Notes: generated by a model not told the origin, from the letters alone. A DNA stretch of 64,000 nucleotides from Pseudomonas sp. URIL14HWK12:I12 (GCF_003097135.1 NZ_QEQL01000007.1:248001-312000), one strand, 5' to 3'. Shown: positions 16,983 through 26,426, numbered from the stretch's first letter. A program made the numbers and translations.

Positions 16983-18874
16983 GCGCTGTGCTCCAGCTCA
17001 CGGCCCGCGCCGCGTTTTTTCAGGTGAATCATCAACAGGCTTACGGCCGCCGGTGTCACCCCCGGGATCCGCGAGGCTTGGCCCAAGGTCTCAGGCCGTG
17101 CCTTATCGAGCTTGCCCTGAATCTCCCGGGAAAGGCCGGAGATAGTCAGATAATCGATATCCACAGGCAAACGCGTATTTTCACTGGCGCGTAGACGGTC
17201 GATCTCTTCCTGTTGGCGATCGATATAGCCAGCATATTTGGTCCGGATTTCGACCTGCTCGGCCACCTGTGGATCAATTTCAGGCCCTTGAGTCACCTGC
17301 GCCAGCGCGGTGTAGTCAATTTCCGGCCGGGTGAGCAATGCCAGCAGGTTGTACTCGTGAGCCAGCGGCGTGCCGAAGCGCTCGCTGATCGCGTCGCCCA
17401 CTGGGGTATTGGGGCGAACCCAGGTGCTGCGCAGGCGCTGCTCCTCCAGCTCGATCGCTTCGCGCTTGGCGCTGAATGCCGCCCAGCGTTCGTCGTCCAC
17501 CAGGCCCAGCTTGCGACCTTGTTCGGTCAAGCGCAGATCAGCGTTGTCTTCGCGCAGGATCAAACGGTACTCGGCGCGAGAGGTGAACATCCGATAGGGC
17601 TCTTGCGTACCGAGTGTTATCAGGTCGTCTACCAATACGCCGATGTAGGCCTCGTCCCGGCGTGGGCACCAGCTGTCGTGCCCCTTGGCGCGCAAGGCCG
17701 CATTGGTACCCGCAAGCAAACCCTGCGCTCCGGCTTCTTCGTAACCAGTGGTGCCGTTGATTTGGCCAGCGAAAAAAAGGCCGCCGATGACTTTGGTTTC
17801 CAAGCTGTATTTCAGGTCGCGCGGGTCGAAGTAGTCGTACTCGATGGCGTAGCCGGGCCGCATGATGTGGGCATTTTCCATACCGCGGATCGAACGAACT
17901 ACCTGTAATTGCACGTCGAAAGGTAACGAGGTGGAAATACCGTTGGGATAGAGCTCGTGGGTCGTCAGCCCCTCCGGCTCGATGAATACCTGATGGCTTT
18001 CCTTGTCGGCGAACCGGTGGATCTTGTCTTCGATCGACGGGCAGTAACGCGGCCCTACGCCCTCGATCACGCCTGAATACATAGGCGAACGATCGAGGTT
18101 TGCCGCGATGATTTCATGAGTGCGCGCATTGGTATGGGTTATCCAGCAGCTCACCTGCCGTGGGTGCATCTGCGCGTTGCCCATGAACGACATGACCGGG
18201 ATCGGAGTATCGCCGGGTTGTTCGGTCATCACCGAAAAATCCACTGACTTGCCGTCGATCCGCGGTGGTGTGCCGGTTTTCAACCGCCCTACGCGTAACG
18301 GTAATTCACGAAGCCGGCGCGCCAGCGCGATCGAAGGCGGATCACCGGCGCGACCGCCAGAGTAGTTTTCCATTCCGATGTGGATAAGCCCGCCAAGGAA
18401 CGTACCGGTGGTCAGGACTACCGCGTCGGCCTGGAAGCGCAGGCCCATCTGCGTCACTACGCCTTTGACCTGGTCCTGCTCGACGATCAGGTCATCGCAT
18501 GCTTGCTGGAATATCCACAGGTTGGGCTGGTTCTCCAGGATTTCGCGTACTGCAGCCTTGTAGAGAATCCGATCCGCCTGTGCACGGGTGGCGCGCACTG
18601 CCGGCCCTTTTCGGTTGTTCAGAACACGAAACTGGATGCCGCCCTTGTCGGTGGCCAACGCCATTGCACCACCGAGCGCATCGATTTCCTTGACCAAGTG
18701 GCTTTTGCCGATCCCGCCAATTGCGGGATTGCAGCTCATCTGGCCAAGCGTTTCCACGTTGTGGGTCAGCAACAGGGTTTTTGCGCCCATGCGTGCCGAC
18801 GCCAGTGCTGCCTCGGTTCCGGCATGGCCGCCACCGATGACGATCACTTCAAAACGGGAAGGGAAATCCACCAC
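16979..18874 (-). CDS. mnmG: tRNA uridine-5-carboxymethylaminomethyl synthesis FAD enzyme MnmG (GidA)
   Basis: A 631-residue FAD protein that works with MnmE to place the cmnm5 group on U34 of certain tRNAs. The dinucleotide-binding loop VIVIGGGHAGTEAALA is at the N-terminus. The CNPAIGGIGKSHLVKEIDAL segment and the GidA signatures (GRLKTGTPPRIDG, GQINGTTGYEEA) are present. It starts with GTG, with GAGGTG just before it. Upstream lies the AT-rich DnaA-box region, and mnmE lies beyond it on the same strand. Confidence 0.97.
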   Translation of the reverse strand: MVDFPSRFEVIVIGGGHAGTEAALASARMGAKTLLLTHNVETLGQMSCNPAIGGIGKSHLVKEIDALGGAMALATDKGGIQFRVLNNRKGPAVRATRAQADRILYKAAVREILENQPNLWIFQQACDDLIVEQDQVKGVVTQMGLRFQADAVVLTTGTFLGGLIHIGMENYSGGRAGDPPSIALARRLRELPLRVGRLKTGTPPRIDGKSVDFSVMTEQPGDTPIPVMSFMGNAQMHPRQVSCWITHTNARTHEIIAANLDRSPMYSGVIEGVGPRYCPSIEDKIHRFADKESHQVFIEPEGLTTHELYPNGISTSLPFDVQLQVVRSIRGMENAHIMRPGYAIEYDYFDPRDLKYSLETKVIGGLFFAGQINGTTGYEEAGAQGLLAGTNAALRAKGHDSWCPRRDEAYIGVLVDDLITLGTQEPYRMFTSRAEYRLILREDNADLRLTEQGRKLGLVDDERWAAFSAKREAIELEEQRLRSTWVRPNTPVGDAISERFGTPLAHEYNLLALLTRPEIDYTALAQVTQGPEIDPQVAEQVEIRTKYAGYIDRQQEEIDRLRASENTRLPVDIDYLTISGLSREIQGKLDKARPETLGQASRIPGVTPAAVSLLMIHLKKRGAGRELEHSA

Positions 18875-19284
18875 GCACCTCGTGCCTGTTAGTAGATGGG
18901 AAATAGGGATAGCCGCGCAGTATAGGGAAAGCGACCTCCGGAATGAAGCTGTTGAGCAAAAAATAGCCAGATGTGGACGAACGGTTTTCAGGCGATCAGT
19001 AGAAAGAGATAAAAAGAAGAAATGTATAAAAGCTTTGTTTTTATGTTTATGTATAGTGCCTCCCCTATCTGTGGATAGATCTCTGTAGGCACCGACTTGT
19101 ATGCGTTACACAGAAAATAAACACTGTGCTTATCCCCATCAGAGCCCTCTGGACATCCTTGAATAGGCTGTGCATAAATCGACACTTACGCACAGCCAGG
19201 GTTTTCCTCAGGGTTATCCCTGTGCTTATCAATACCCCTTAGGTGGAGTTTTCCACAGACCTTAGCCCAGACCGGGCATAAAAA
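18875..19284. other. Non-coding AT-rich region with DnaA-box-like sites (second origin-like cluster)
   Basis: About 400 bases without a gene. A run rich in A and T (about 19005-19055) is followed by TGTGGATAG (19070-19078), one change from the DnaA box. Further on are TGTGCATAA (19169-19177) and TTTTCCACA (19249-19257), which fit TTWTNCACA, and TTACGCACA (19186-19194), one mismatch. The layout, an AT-rich block with ATAAA-GCTT followed by a TCTGTGGATA box, resembles the start of oriC at 23380-23465. In E. coli oriC itself lies next to mnmG. Whether this copy binds DnaA or only regulates mnmG is open. Confidence 0.55.
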
Positions 19285-19303
19285 AGCCGGCAGTACGCCG
19301 GCT
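19278..19303 (-). terminator. Rho-independent terminator after mnmE
   Basis: Minus strand: AGCCGGC, loop GTACT, GCCGGCT, then TTTTTTA. It lies about 20 bases beyond the mnmE stop codon and separates mnmE transcripts from the region upstream of mnmG. Confidence 0.85.
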
Positions 19304-19322
19304 GTTGAAAAGTGGGGATGAG

Positions 19323-20687
19323 TTATTTTCCGATGCAGAAGCTGGTGAATATCCGCCCCAGGAGGTCGTCCGAGGTGAACGCGCCAGTGATCTCCCCCAG
19401 CGCTTGCTGGGCGAGCCGCAAATCTTCGGCAAGCAGCTCGCCTGCACCGGCGATAGTGAGTTGCCGATGGCCATGCTCAAGCTGCTCACCCGCACGGTTC
19501 AATGCGTCAAGGTGACGGCGGCGAGCGCTGAAGCCGCTTTCGGCGGTCTGCTCATAACCCATGACGGCTTTGAGGTGTTCCCTGAGAAGCTGTAGGCCTT
19601 CTCCGGGGCCATTGGCGCTTAGGCTGAGGGTCGTATGCCCATCGGCGTCCACGCCGGCCTGTACTGCCTCCCCGGAGAGGTCCGCCTTGTTACGTATGAG
19701 GGTTACCTTGCTCATGGGCGGAGCCTGGTCCAGGAATTCAGGCCAGAGCGCAAAGGGGTTGGCCGCTTCCGGCGCGCTGGAATCCACGACCAACAACACA
19801 CGGTCTGCTCCCGCGATGGCATCGAGCGCACGTTGTACGCCGATCTTCTCCACCTGGTCTTGTGTATCACGCAGGCCGGCGGTATCGATCACATGTAACG
19901 GCATTCCGTCGATGTGGATATGTTCGCGCAATACGTCTCGCGTGGTACCGGCGATATCGGTAACGATGGCGGCTTCCTTGCCTGCCAACAGGTTGAGCAG
20001 GCTGGATTTCCCCGCGTTGGGCCGCCCGGCGATCACCACGGTCATGCCGTCGCGCAGTAATGCACCTTGGGCCGCTTGCTGTACAACTTGTGCCAGTTGG
20101 CCTCTAACCGATTCAAGCTGGCTCAGCACATGGCCATCGGCGAGAAAATCGATCTCCTCCTCTGGAAAATCTATCGCTGCCTCCACGTAGATGCGCAACG
20201 CGATCAGTTTTTCGACCAATGCATGCACCTGGCGCGAAAATTCACCTTGGAGCGAACGCAGCGCATTGCGCGCAGCTTGCTCCGAGCTCGCCTCGATCAG
20301 GTCGGCGATTGCCTCGGCTTGTGCCAGGTCGAGCTTGTCGTTGAGAAAGGCACGCTCACTGAACTCACCTGGCCGTGCCAGGCGGCAACCTGCCCGAATG
20401 CAGGCATTGAGCAGCAGGTCCAGTACTACCGGGCCACCGTGCCCTTGCAACTCCAGCACATCCTCGCCTGTAAACGAATGCGGCCCCGGGAAATAAAGCG
20501 CCAGGCCTTGGTCGATCACAGTGCCTTGCGCGTCTTTGAGGGGGCCGTAGTGGGCATGGCGGGGCTTAGGGTCAGAATGAGCAACCAGGCGCGCGACCTG
20601 CAGCGCCAACGGCCCCGAGACCCTCACGATCCCAACGCCCGCCCTGCCCTGGGCAGTGGCGACTGCGGCAATGGTGTCTTTATTCAC
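19323..20687 (-). CDS. mnmE: tRNA modification GTPase MnmE (TrmE)
   Basis: A 454-residue partner of MnmG. The N-terminal formyl-THF-binding domain starts NKDTIAAVATAQGRAGVGI. The inserted G domain has the P-loop GRPNAGKS near residues 221-228, the switch AGTTRDVLREHI, DTAGLRDTQD and NKADLSG. The catalytic C-terminal FCIGK is intact. The GTG at 20687 was chosen because GGAGGTG lies six bases before it; a longer in-frame extension has no ribosome site and adds non-conserved residues. Confidence 0.97.
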   Translation of the reverse strand: MNKDTIAAVATAQGRAGVGIVRVSGPLALQVARLVAHSDPKPRHAHYGPLKDAQGTVIDQGLALYFPGPHSFTGEDVLELQGHGGPVVLDLLLNACIRAGCRLARPGEFSERAFLNDKLDLAQAEAIADLIEASSEQAARNALRSLQGEFSRQVHALVEKLIALRIYVEAAIDFPEEEIDFLADGHVLSQLESVRGQLAQVVQQAAQGALLRDGMTVVIAGRPNAGKSSLLNLLAGKEAAIVTDIAGTTRDVLREHIHIDGMPLHVIDTAGLRDTQDQVEKIGVQRALDAIAGADRVLLVVDSSAPEAANPFALWPEFLDQAPPMSKVTLIRNKADLSGEAVQAGVDADGHTTLSLSANGPGEGLQLLREHLKAVMGYEQTAESGFSARRRHLDALNRAGEQLEHGHRQLTIAGAGELLAEDLRLAQQALGEITGAFTSDDLLGRIFTSFCIGK

Positions 20688-20720
20688 AGCCGGCACCTCC
20701 ACAAAATAAATGTCAGATAG

Positions 20721-20750
20721 CAAAACGCCCCTGGGTAAAGGGGCGTTTTG
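20721..20750 (-). terminator. Terminator between yidC and mnmE
   Basis: A perfect inverted repeat of CAAAACGCCCC around TGGGTAAA (loop in plus-strand sense). On the minus strand the second arm ends in GGGGCGTTTTG, which supplies the U-run. It lies about 20 bases after the yidC stop. Confidence 0.8.
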
Positions 20751-20769
20751 TCCACAGCGTCAGCCGCTA

Positions 20770-22443
20770 TCAGGCTTCGGCTTTCTTGCTCTTCGCCTCG
20801 ATGTTACGAGTGATCACCCACTGCTGCAGAATCGACAGCGTGTTGTTGGTGATCCAGTACAGCACAAGGCCTGCCGGGAACATCAGGAAGAACGCAGTGA
20901 AGATGATAGGCATCAGCTTCATGACCTTGGCCTGCATCGGATCCGGCGGGGCCGGGTTCAACCGCTGCTGGATGAACATGGTGGCACCCATGATGATCGG
21001 CAGAATGAAGAACGGGTCTTTGATCGACAGGTCACTGATCCAGAACATCCAGGGCTGCTGACGGACTTCGACACTTTCCAGCAGCACCCAATACAAAGCC
21101 AGGAATACCGGCATCTGCACTACGATCGGCAGGCAGCCACCTAACGGGTTGATACGCTCTTTCTTGTAGAGCTCCATCATGGCCTGGGACATTTTCTGGC
21201 GGTCGTCGCCGAACTGTTCCTTCAACGCAGCAAGGCGCGGCGCTACGGCACGCATGCGCGCCATCGACCGATAGCTCGCTGCCGAGAGTGGGAAGAACAG
21301 CATCTTGATCAGAATGGTCAGGCAGATGATCGACCAGCCCCAGTTGCCCAGCAGGCTGTGGATATGTTTAAGCAGCCAGAAGATCGGTTGGGCGATGAAC
21401 CAGAGGAAACCGTAGTCGACCGTCAGTTCGAGGCCTGGCGAGAGTGCCTTCAGTTTGTCCTGGACCTTCGGGCCTGCGTACAGGGTCACGTCAGCTTCGG
21501 CTTTTGCGCCCGGTGCTGCAGTAATGGTGGACCCGGTGAAGCCGACAATGTAGTTGCCTTGGCTGTCCTTGCGTGTAGACACCACGTTGCTCTGATCCTT
21601 GGCGGGGATCCAGGCAGTTACGAAGTAGTGCTGCAGCCAGGCCACCCAGCCTCCCTGAACAGTCTCCTTGAAGCTGCCCTTGTCGATGTCCTTCATCGCC
21701 ACTTTCTTGTAGGGCTCCGACGGAGTCCATACCGCTGCACCCAGGTAGGTGGCGGTGCTGGTGGCGGTACTGGCAGATGGATCAGCACTGCTGTCGCGCT
21801 TGAGCTGAGCGAACAGGTTGCCCGTCCAGGGCTGTGCACTCTGGTTGTCGATCAAGTAGCTCACGTGCACGTCGTATTCGCCGCGCTTGAGAGTGAAGCG
21901 CTTGATGTAGTTCACGCCGGCAGCGCTGTAGGTGAGGTCGACGGTCAGTTGTTCTTGCCCGTCGGCCAGCTGGTAGCTCTTTTGCGCTGATGCGTACAGA
22001 GGGCGGCCGGAGGCCTGCGCGTCAGGGCCATTAGCGCCGATCAGACCGCTCTGGCCTACGTAGAGGCGCTCGCCGCCGTTGTCGAACAACTGGAATGGTA
22101 CGTCCGGGCGGCCTTGCTGGCGTGGGTACTCAGGCAGCGTGAGCTGCACGACATCACCCCCTTTGGGGTCGATGGCCAGGTCCAGCACATCGGTGCGCAC
22201 ATGTACCAGCGCAGCAGTGGCCGAAGCGGGTTCGGAGGCCGGCGCCGCAGGTGCTGTATTGGGGACATCAGACACCGTGGTGTTGTCCGACGGGACTTGT
22301 GGCACATCGCTCGGCACTTGGGCCTGATGGTTGGCCTGGGCGTCCGGCAGTGGCGCCTGGCCGTAATCCTGGTTCCATTTCAGGACCATGGTATAGGCGA
22401 CGACTGCCAGGGCGACCATCAGGATTGTGCGTTTAATATCCAT
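20770..22443 (-). CDS. yidC: Membrane protein insertase YidC
   Basis: A 557-residue inner-membrane insertase. It has an N-terminal anchor helix (IKRTILMVALAVVAYTMVL), then a Pro/Ala/Ser linker and a large periplasmic domain. The conserved C-terminal five-helix core includes NWGWSIICLTILIKMLFFPL and GGCLPIVVQMPVFLALYWVL. The long upstream frame contains an implausible leader, so the ATG at 22443 (MDIKRT) was chosen. It is two bases after yidD, in the conserved rpmH-rnpA-yidD-yidC group. Confidence 0.97.
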   Translation of the reverse strand: MDIKRTILMVALAVVAYTMVLKWNQDYGQAPLPDAQANHQAQVPSDVPQVPSDNTTVSDVPNTAPAAPASEPASATAALVHVRTDVLDLAIDPKGGDVVQLTLPEYPRQQGRPDVPFQLFDNGGERLYVGQSGLIGANGPDAQASGRPLYASAQKSYQLADGQEQLTVDLTYSAAGVNYIKRFTLKRGEYDVHVSYLIDNQSAQPWTGNLFAQLKRDSSADPSASTATSTATYLGAAVWTPSEPYKKVAMKDIDKGSFKETVQGGWVAWLQHYFVTAWIPAKDQSNVVSTRKDSQGNYIVGFTGSTITAAPGAKAEADVTLYAGPKVQDKLKALSPGLELTVDYGFLWFIAQPIFWLLKHIHSLLGNWGWSIICLTILIKMLFFPLSAASYRSMARMRAVAPRLAALKEQFGDDRQKMSQAMMELYKKERINPLGGCLPIVVQMPVFLALYWVLLESVEVRQQPWMFWISDLSIKDPFFILPIIMGATMFIQQRLNPAPPDPMQAKVMKLMPIIFTAFFLMFPAGLVLYWITNNTLSILQQWVITRNIEAKSKKAEA

Positions 22444-22445
22444 GA

Positions 22446-22691
22446 TTACTCGGCTATCGGAGAAGATCGAGAAGGAGAGGAAGGCGGAACCGGATCGACA
22501 CCGCCCGGATGCCAAGGGTGGCAGCGGCACAAGCGTCGGGTTGCCATCCAGCCACCACGCCACACGCCATGCTGTTCGATGGCTTCAATGGCATAGGCTG
22601 AGCAAGAGGGGTAGAAACGACAGTGGCTGGCCATCAGCGGGCTAATGGCATAACGGTAAAACTGGATCGGAAGCAGGACCAGTTTACGCAT
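22446..22691 (-). CDS. yidD: Membrane protein insertion efficiency factor YidD
   Basis: An 81-residue small membrane-associated protein with the family pattern: MRKLVLLPIQFYRYAISPLM, SHCRFYPSCSAYAIEAI and CRCHPWHPGGVDPVP. Conserved cysteines are present. The ATG at 22691 overlaps the end of rnpA by eight bases, as is usual, whereas the longer frame from 22775 merely runs through rnpA. It aids YidC-dependent insertion in other bacteria. Confidence 0.93.
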   Translation of the reverse strand: MRKLVLLPIQFYRYAISPLMASHCRFYPSCSAYAIEAIEQHGVWRGGWMATRRLCRCHPWHPGGVDPVPPSSPSRSSPIAE

Positions 22692-23088
22692 CTTGACTGT
22701 GCTGCCCCTTTGAATCGGTTTCAGCGCAAGGCTGTGCTGCCCGTAGCCGAGCCAGGCGTTTCCAGAGTTTGCCAAAGTGCTGGTGCAACTCAGGGTTTTC
22801 TGTGTCGCCCAGGCCTTTGCGGGCCACGATGACTACATCCCAACCGGCCAACAGGTGCTGGTGATGGCGGAATGATTCGCGAATCACACGCTTCAGGCGA
22901 TTGCGGTGGACTGAAAGCTTCACGCTTTTCTTTCCGATCACAAAACCCAGGCGTGGGTGATCGAGCGCGTTGTCGCGCGCAAGGATCAGGAGGTTCTTCC
23001 CCGGAACCTTGCCGGTCGGGGAGTCAAAGACCGCCTTGAATTGCCCGGGTACCAGCAGTCGCTTGCCCCGGCTGAAGTCCTGACTCAC
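22684..23088 (-). CDS. rnpA: Ribonuclease P protein component
   Basis: The 134-residue protein subunit of RNase P, which matures the 5' ends of tRNAs. The hallmark RNR box is VKLSVHRNRLKRVIRESFR, preceded by LGFVIGKKSV. The start is GTG with AGG about seven bases upstream. It lies just after rpmH on the same strand, the standard pairing. Confidence 0.96.
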   Translation of the reverse strand: MSQDFSRGKRLLVPGQFKAVFDSPTGKVPGKNLLILARDNALDHPRLGFVIGKKSVKLSVHRNRLKRVIRESFRHHQHLLAGWDVVIVARKGLGDTENPELHQHFGKLWKRLARLRAAQPCAETDSKGQHSQDA

Positions 23089-23106
23089 CTACCTGTGCCG
23101 GCTATA

Positions 23107-23241
23107 TCAGATGGCCAGACGCTTGCGGCCTTTGGCACGGCGGCGCGACAGAACGGTGCGGCCGTTCTTGGTGGCCATGCGGGCACGGAAACCGTGGGTG
23201 CGAGCGCGCTTGATGGTGCTGGGTTGGAAAGTGCGTTTCAT
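23107..23241 (-). CDS. rpmH: Large-subunit ribosomal protein bL34
   Basis: A 44-codon gene. The product begins MKRTFQPSTIKRARTHGF and ends RRRAKGRKRLAI, the complete and very basic L34. It stands at the left border of oriC and reads away from it, leading the rnpA-yidD-yidC group. Confidence 0.97.
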   Translation of the reverse strand: MKRTFQPSTIKRARTHGFRARMATKNGRTVLSRRRAKGRKRLAI

Positions 23242-23792
23242 GGGTAGTTACCTGGTTCGTCAACCAGGGCCGGGATGGCCCCTGTTTTTAAGAGACCGGC
23301 GATTCTAGTGAAAGCCCGCACGCAGGTCAATTTCCGACCAATTTCTCCTTGCCCTTATACGGACAGGCGGTCGACCAGCGAAGATATGAGTAAAAAAAGA
23401 CAAAGGCATATAAAGCTTCTTAGAAGATGTTTTTAAGCTTAGTGAGCGACCCTTCTGTGGATAAACCCCGCAACGTCAATGCTGACGAGCGCTGGAGCGA
23501 AATGGAAAGTTGCCCACAACCCGTGTCCAGAAGGTGGGCTTACGGTGTGAGAGCTGTGAGTAACTACAGGGTTTATGCACAGACCGGTTTATGCACAGGG
23601 TTCGAGGGGGACTTCTCCCCTGTGCTCGGTGGTAGTTATGCACAGAGCTTATCAAAGGATATTTTCCACTGGCAGTCGCTGTCTTTTAGGCGTTGTTCGC
23701 AGGATCGGCGTGCTGATGTGGATAACTGAGTGCTACCCCGGTACAATGGCCGGTCGATCCTGCCCTCGCTGTTTCTCTCTCAGGGGATGTCC
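23242..23792. other. oriC: Chromosomal replication origin oriC
   Basis: A 551-base gene-free region between rpmH and dnaA, the place of oriC in pseudomonads. An AT-rich stretch at about 23383-23440 is a likely unwinding element. DnaA boxes: TGTGGATAA at 23456-23464 and 23717-23725, and TTATGCACA at 23573-23581, 23589-23597 and 23636-23644. The first two TTATGCACA copies are 16 bases apart inside repeated GGTTTATGCACAG. A near match, TTTTCCACT, is at 23662-23670. The flanking genes read outward on both sides. The dnaA promoter must also lie here, so DnaA autoregulation is likely. Confidence 0.93.
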
Positions 23793-25277
23793 GTGTCAGT
23801 GGAAATCTGGCAGCAGTGCGTAGAGCTGCTACGCGAAGAACTGCCTGCTCAATTGTTCAATACCTGGATCCGCCCGCTTCAGGTGGAGATGGAAGGCGCC
23901 GAGCTGCGCGTCTACGCGCCCAACCGTTTCGTGCTCGATTGGGTGAATGAAAAATACCTCGGCCGCCTGCTGGAATTAATGGCAGACAAAAGCGGCGGCG
24001 CTGCACCCGCGGTTTCGTTGTTGATCGGCAGCCGTCGCAGCCCGGCTGCCCGCCAGGCGCCCAGTGCTCCCTTGCCCGCCGCCTCTGCTGCAGTGCCCGC
24101 CCAAACGCCTGCCCCGGCAGCGGTTACGCCTGTGGTTGAACCGGCCGCGCCTCGCGAAGTGGCGCCCGCTGTACAGCCACCCGAGGTGCAGGCTCAGGAG
24201 GCCCCGGCCAGCAAGGCTGAGAAACGTGACGTGCAGGTAGAAGGTGCGCTGAAGCACACCAGTTACCTGAACCGCACCTTCACTTTCGAAAATTTCGTCG
24301 AAGGTAAATCCAACCAGCTGGCGCGAGCCGCCGCCTGGCAGGTCGCCGACAATCCCAAGCACGGATACAACCCGCTGTTCCTCTATGGTGGCGTTGGCCT
24401 GGGTAAAACTCACTTGATGCACGCTGTGGGTAATCACCTGCTCAAGAAAAATCCCAATGCCAAGGTGGTGTACCTGCATTCGGAGCGCTTTGTCGCCGAC
24501 ATGGTCAAAGCCCTGCAGCTCAATGCGATCAACGAGTTCAAACGCTTCTACCGTTCCGTGGATGCGCTGCTTATCGACGATATTCAGTTTTTTGCCCGCA
24601 AAGAGCGCTCCCAGGAAGAGTTTTTCCACACCTTCAATGCGCTGCTTGAGGGAGGGCAGCAGGTCATCCTGACCAGCGACCGCTACCCCAAGGAGATAGA
24701 AGGCCTTGAGGAACGTCTCAAATCTCGCTTTGGCTGGGGCCTCACCGTTGCGGTGGAGCCCCCCGAGCTTGAGACCCGCGTGGCGATTCTGATGAAAAAG
24801 GCCGACCAGGCAAAAGTCGATTTGCCACATGATGCAGCGTTCTTCATCGCCCAGCGGATCAGGTCCAATGTGCGGGAGCTGGAAGGCGCTCTCAAGCGGG
24901 TGATCGCGCACTCTCACTTCATGGGGCGAGACATCACGATCGAGCTGATTCGTGAGTCGCTGAAAGACCTGCTGGCACTCCAGGATAAGTTGGTGAGTGT
25001 GGATAACATCCAGCGTACGGTTGCCGAGTATTACAAGATCAAGATCTCCGACTTGCTGTCCAAGCGGCGGTCGCGGTCGGTGGCCAGGCCCAGGCAGGTT
25101 GCCATGGCGCTGTCGAAGGAGCTGACCAACCACAGCCTTCCTGAAATCGGTGACGTATTTGGCGGTCGGGATCACACCACTGTTCTGCACGCCTGCAGAA
25201 AGATCAATGAGCTCAAAGAGTCTGACGCGGACATTCGCGAGGACTACAAGAACCTGCTGCGGACGTTGACCACATGA
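23793..25277 (+). CDS. dnaA: Chromosomal replication initiator DnaA
   Basis: A 494-residue AAA+ initiator. Domain I starts SVEIWQQCVELLREELPAQL, a long Ala/Pro linker (domain II) follows, then the P-loop GGVGLGKT at about residues 199-206, Walker B ALLIDDIQFF, and the C-terminal box-reading domain with GGRDHTTVLHAC. The GTG at 23793 was chosen because AGGGGA stands six bases before it, while the ATG at 23787 touches the same ribosome site. It is first of dnaA-dnaN-recF-gyrB. Confidence 0.97.
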   Translation: MSVEIWQQCVELLREELPAQLFNTWIRPLQVEMEGAELRVYAPNRFVLDWVNEKYLGRLLELMADKSGGAAPAVSLLIGSRRSPAARQAPSAPLPAASAAVPAQTPAPAAVTPVVEPAAPREVAPAVQPPEVQAQEAPASKAEKRDVQVEGALKHTSYLNRTFTFENFVEGKSNQLARAAAWQVADNPKHGYNPLFLYGGVGLGKTHLMHAVGNHLLKKNPNAKVVYLHSERFVADMVKALQLNAINEFKRFYRSVDALLIDDIQFFARKERSQEEFFHTFNALLEGGQQVILTSDRYPKEIEGLEERLKSRFGWGLTVAVEPPELETRVAILMKKADQAKVDLPHDAAFFIAQRIRSNVRELEGALKRVIAHSHFMGRDITIELIRESLKDLLALQDKLVSVDNIQRTVAEYYKIKISDLLSKRRSRSVARPRQVAMALSKELTNHSLPEIGDVFGGRDHTTVLHACRKINELKESDADIREDYKNLLRTLTT

Positions 25278-25315
25278 CGCCCCGGCACGCAAAACCTTAA
25301 GGCAAGGACCAGACC

Positions 25316-26419
25316 ATGCATTTCACTATTCAACGCGAAGCCCTGTTGAAGCCGCTGCAGCTGGTTGCCGGTGTCGTCGAGCGCCGTCAGACCCTCCCAG
25401 TGCTTTCCAATGTGCTGCTGATCGTCGATGGCCAGCAGCTGTCTTTGACCGGCACCGACCTTGAAGTCGAGCTGGTAGGCCGCGTGCAGTTGGACGAGCC
25501 TGCAGAAGCCGGTGAGATCACTGTACCTGCCCGCAAGCTGATGGACATCTGCAAAAGCTTGCCTGCTGATGCCCTGATCGATGTCCGCGTTGATGAGCAG
25601 AAGTTGTTGGTAAAAGCCGGCCGCAGCCGCTTCACTCTGTCGACGTTGCCCGCCAAGGATTTCCCAACCGTCGAAGAAGGGCCGGGTTCGCTGACCTGTT
25701 CCCTGGAACAGAGCCGGCTGCGGCGGCTGATCGATCGCACTGGGTTTGCGATGGCTCAGCAGGACGTCCGTTACTACCTAAACGGGATGTTGCTCGAAGT
25801 AAGTGCAGGGCTGATCCGTGCGGTCGCTACGGATGGCCATCGTTTGGCGATGTGCTCGATGCACGTGGATATTGGCCAGGCCGATCGGCATCAAGTCATC
25901 GTGCCGCGTAAGGGTATTCTGGAGCTGGCGCGGCTGTTGACCGAGCCCGACGGCCAGGTCGCCATCGTACTTGGCCAGCACCATATTCGCGCGACGACAG
26001 GTGAGTTTACATTCACCTCCAAGCTTGTTGACGGCAAGTTCCCAGACTATGAACGCGTGCTGCCCAAGGGCGGTGACAAACACGTGGTAGGCGACCGCCA
26101 GGCGTTGCGTGAAGCCTTCAGCCGTACCGCTATCCTGTCCAATGAAAAGTATCGCGGCATCCGGCTGTTGCTGGAAAGCGGTTTGCTGAAGATACAGGCC
26201 AACAACCCGGAACAGGAAGAAGCGGAAGAAGAAATCGGCGTCGACTATCAGGGCGACTCGCTCGAGATTGGCTTCAACGTTAGCTACCTTCTCGATGTAT
26301 TGGGTGTAATGGGCACCGAGCAGGTGCGCCTGGTACTGTCCAATTCCAGCAGCAGTGCGCTGCTTCAGGAAGCGGATAACGAAGACTCGGCTTACGTTGT
26401 CATGCCTATGCGCCTTTGA
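25316..26419 (+). CDS. dnaN: DNA polymerase III beta sliding clamp
   Basis: A 367-residue clamp that holds replicative polymerases on DNA. It begins MHFTIQREALLKPLQLVAGV and ends with the pocket-forming C-terminus SAYVVMPMRL. It lies 38 bases after dnaA in the same direction. Length and order are as expected. Confidence 0.98.
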   Translation: MHFTIQREALLKPLQLVAGVVERRQTLPVLSNVLLIVDGQQLSLTGTDLEVELVGRVQLDEPAEAGEITVPARKLMDICKSLPADALIDVRVDEQKLLVKAGRSRFTLSTLPAKDFPTVEEGPGSLTCSLEQSRLRRLIDRTGFAMAQQDVRYYLNGMLLEVSAGLIRAVATDGHRLAMCSMHVDIGQADRHQVIVPRKGILELARLLTEPDGQVAIVLGQHHIRATTGEFTFTSKLVDGKFPDYERVLPKGGDKHVVGDRQALREAFSRTAILSNEKYRGIRLLLESGLLKIQANNPEQEEAEEEIGVDYQGDSLEIGFNVSYLLDVLGVMGTEQVRLVLSNSSSSALLQEADNEDSAYVVMPMRL

Positions 26420-26426
26420 TTGCTAC

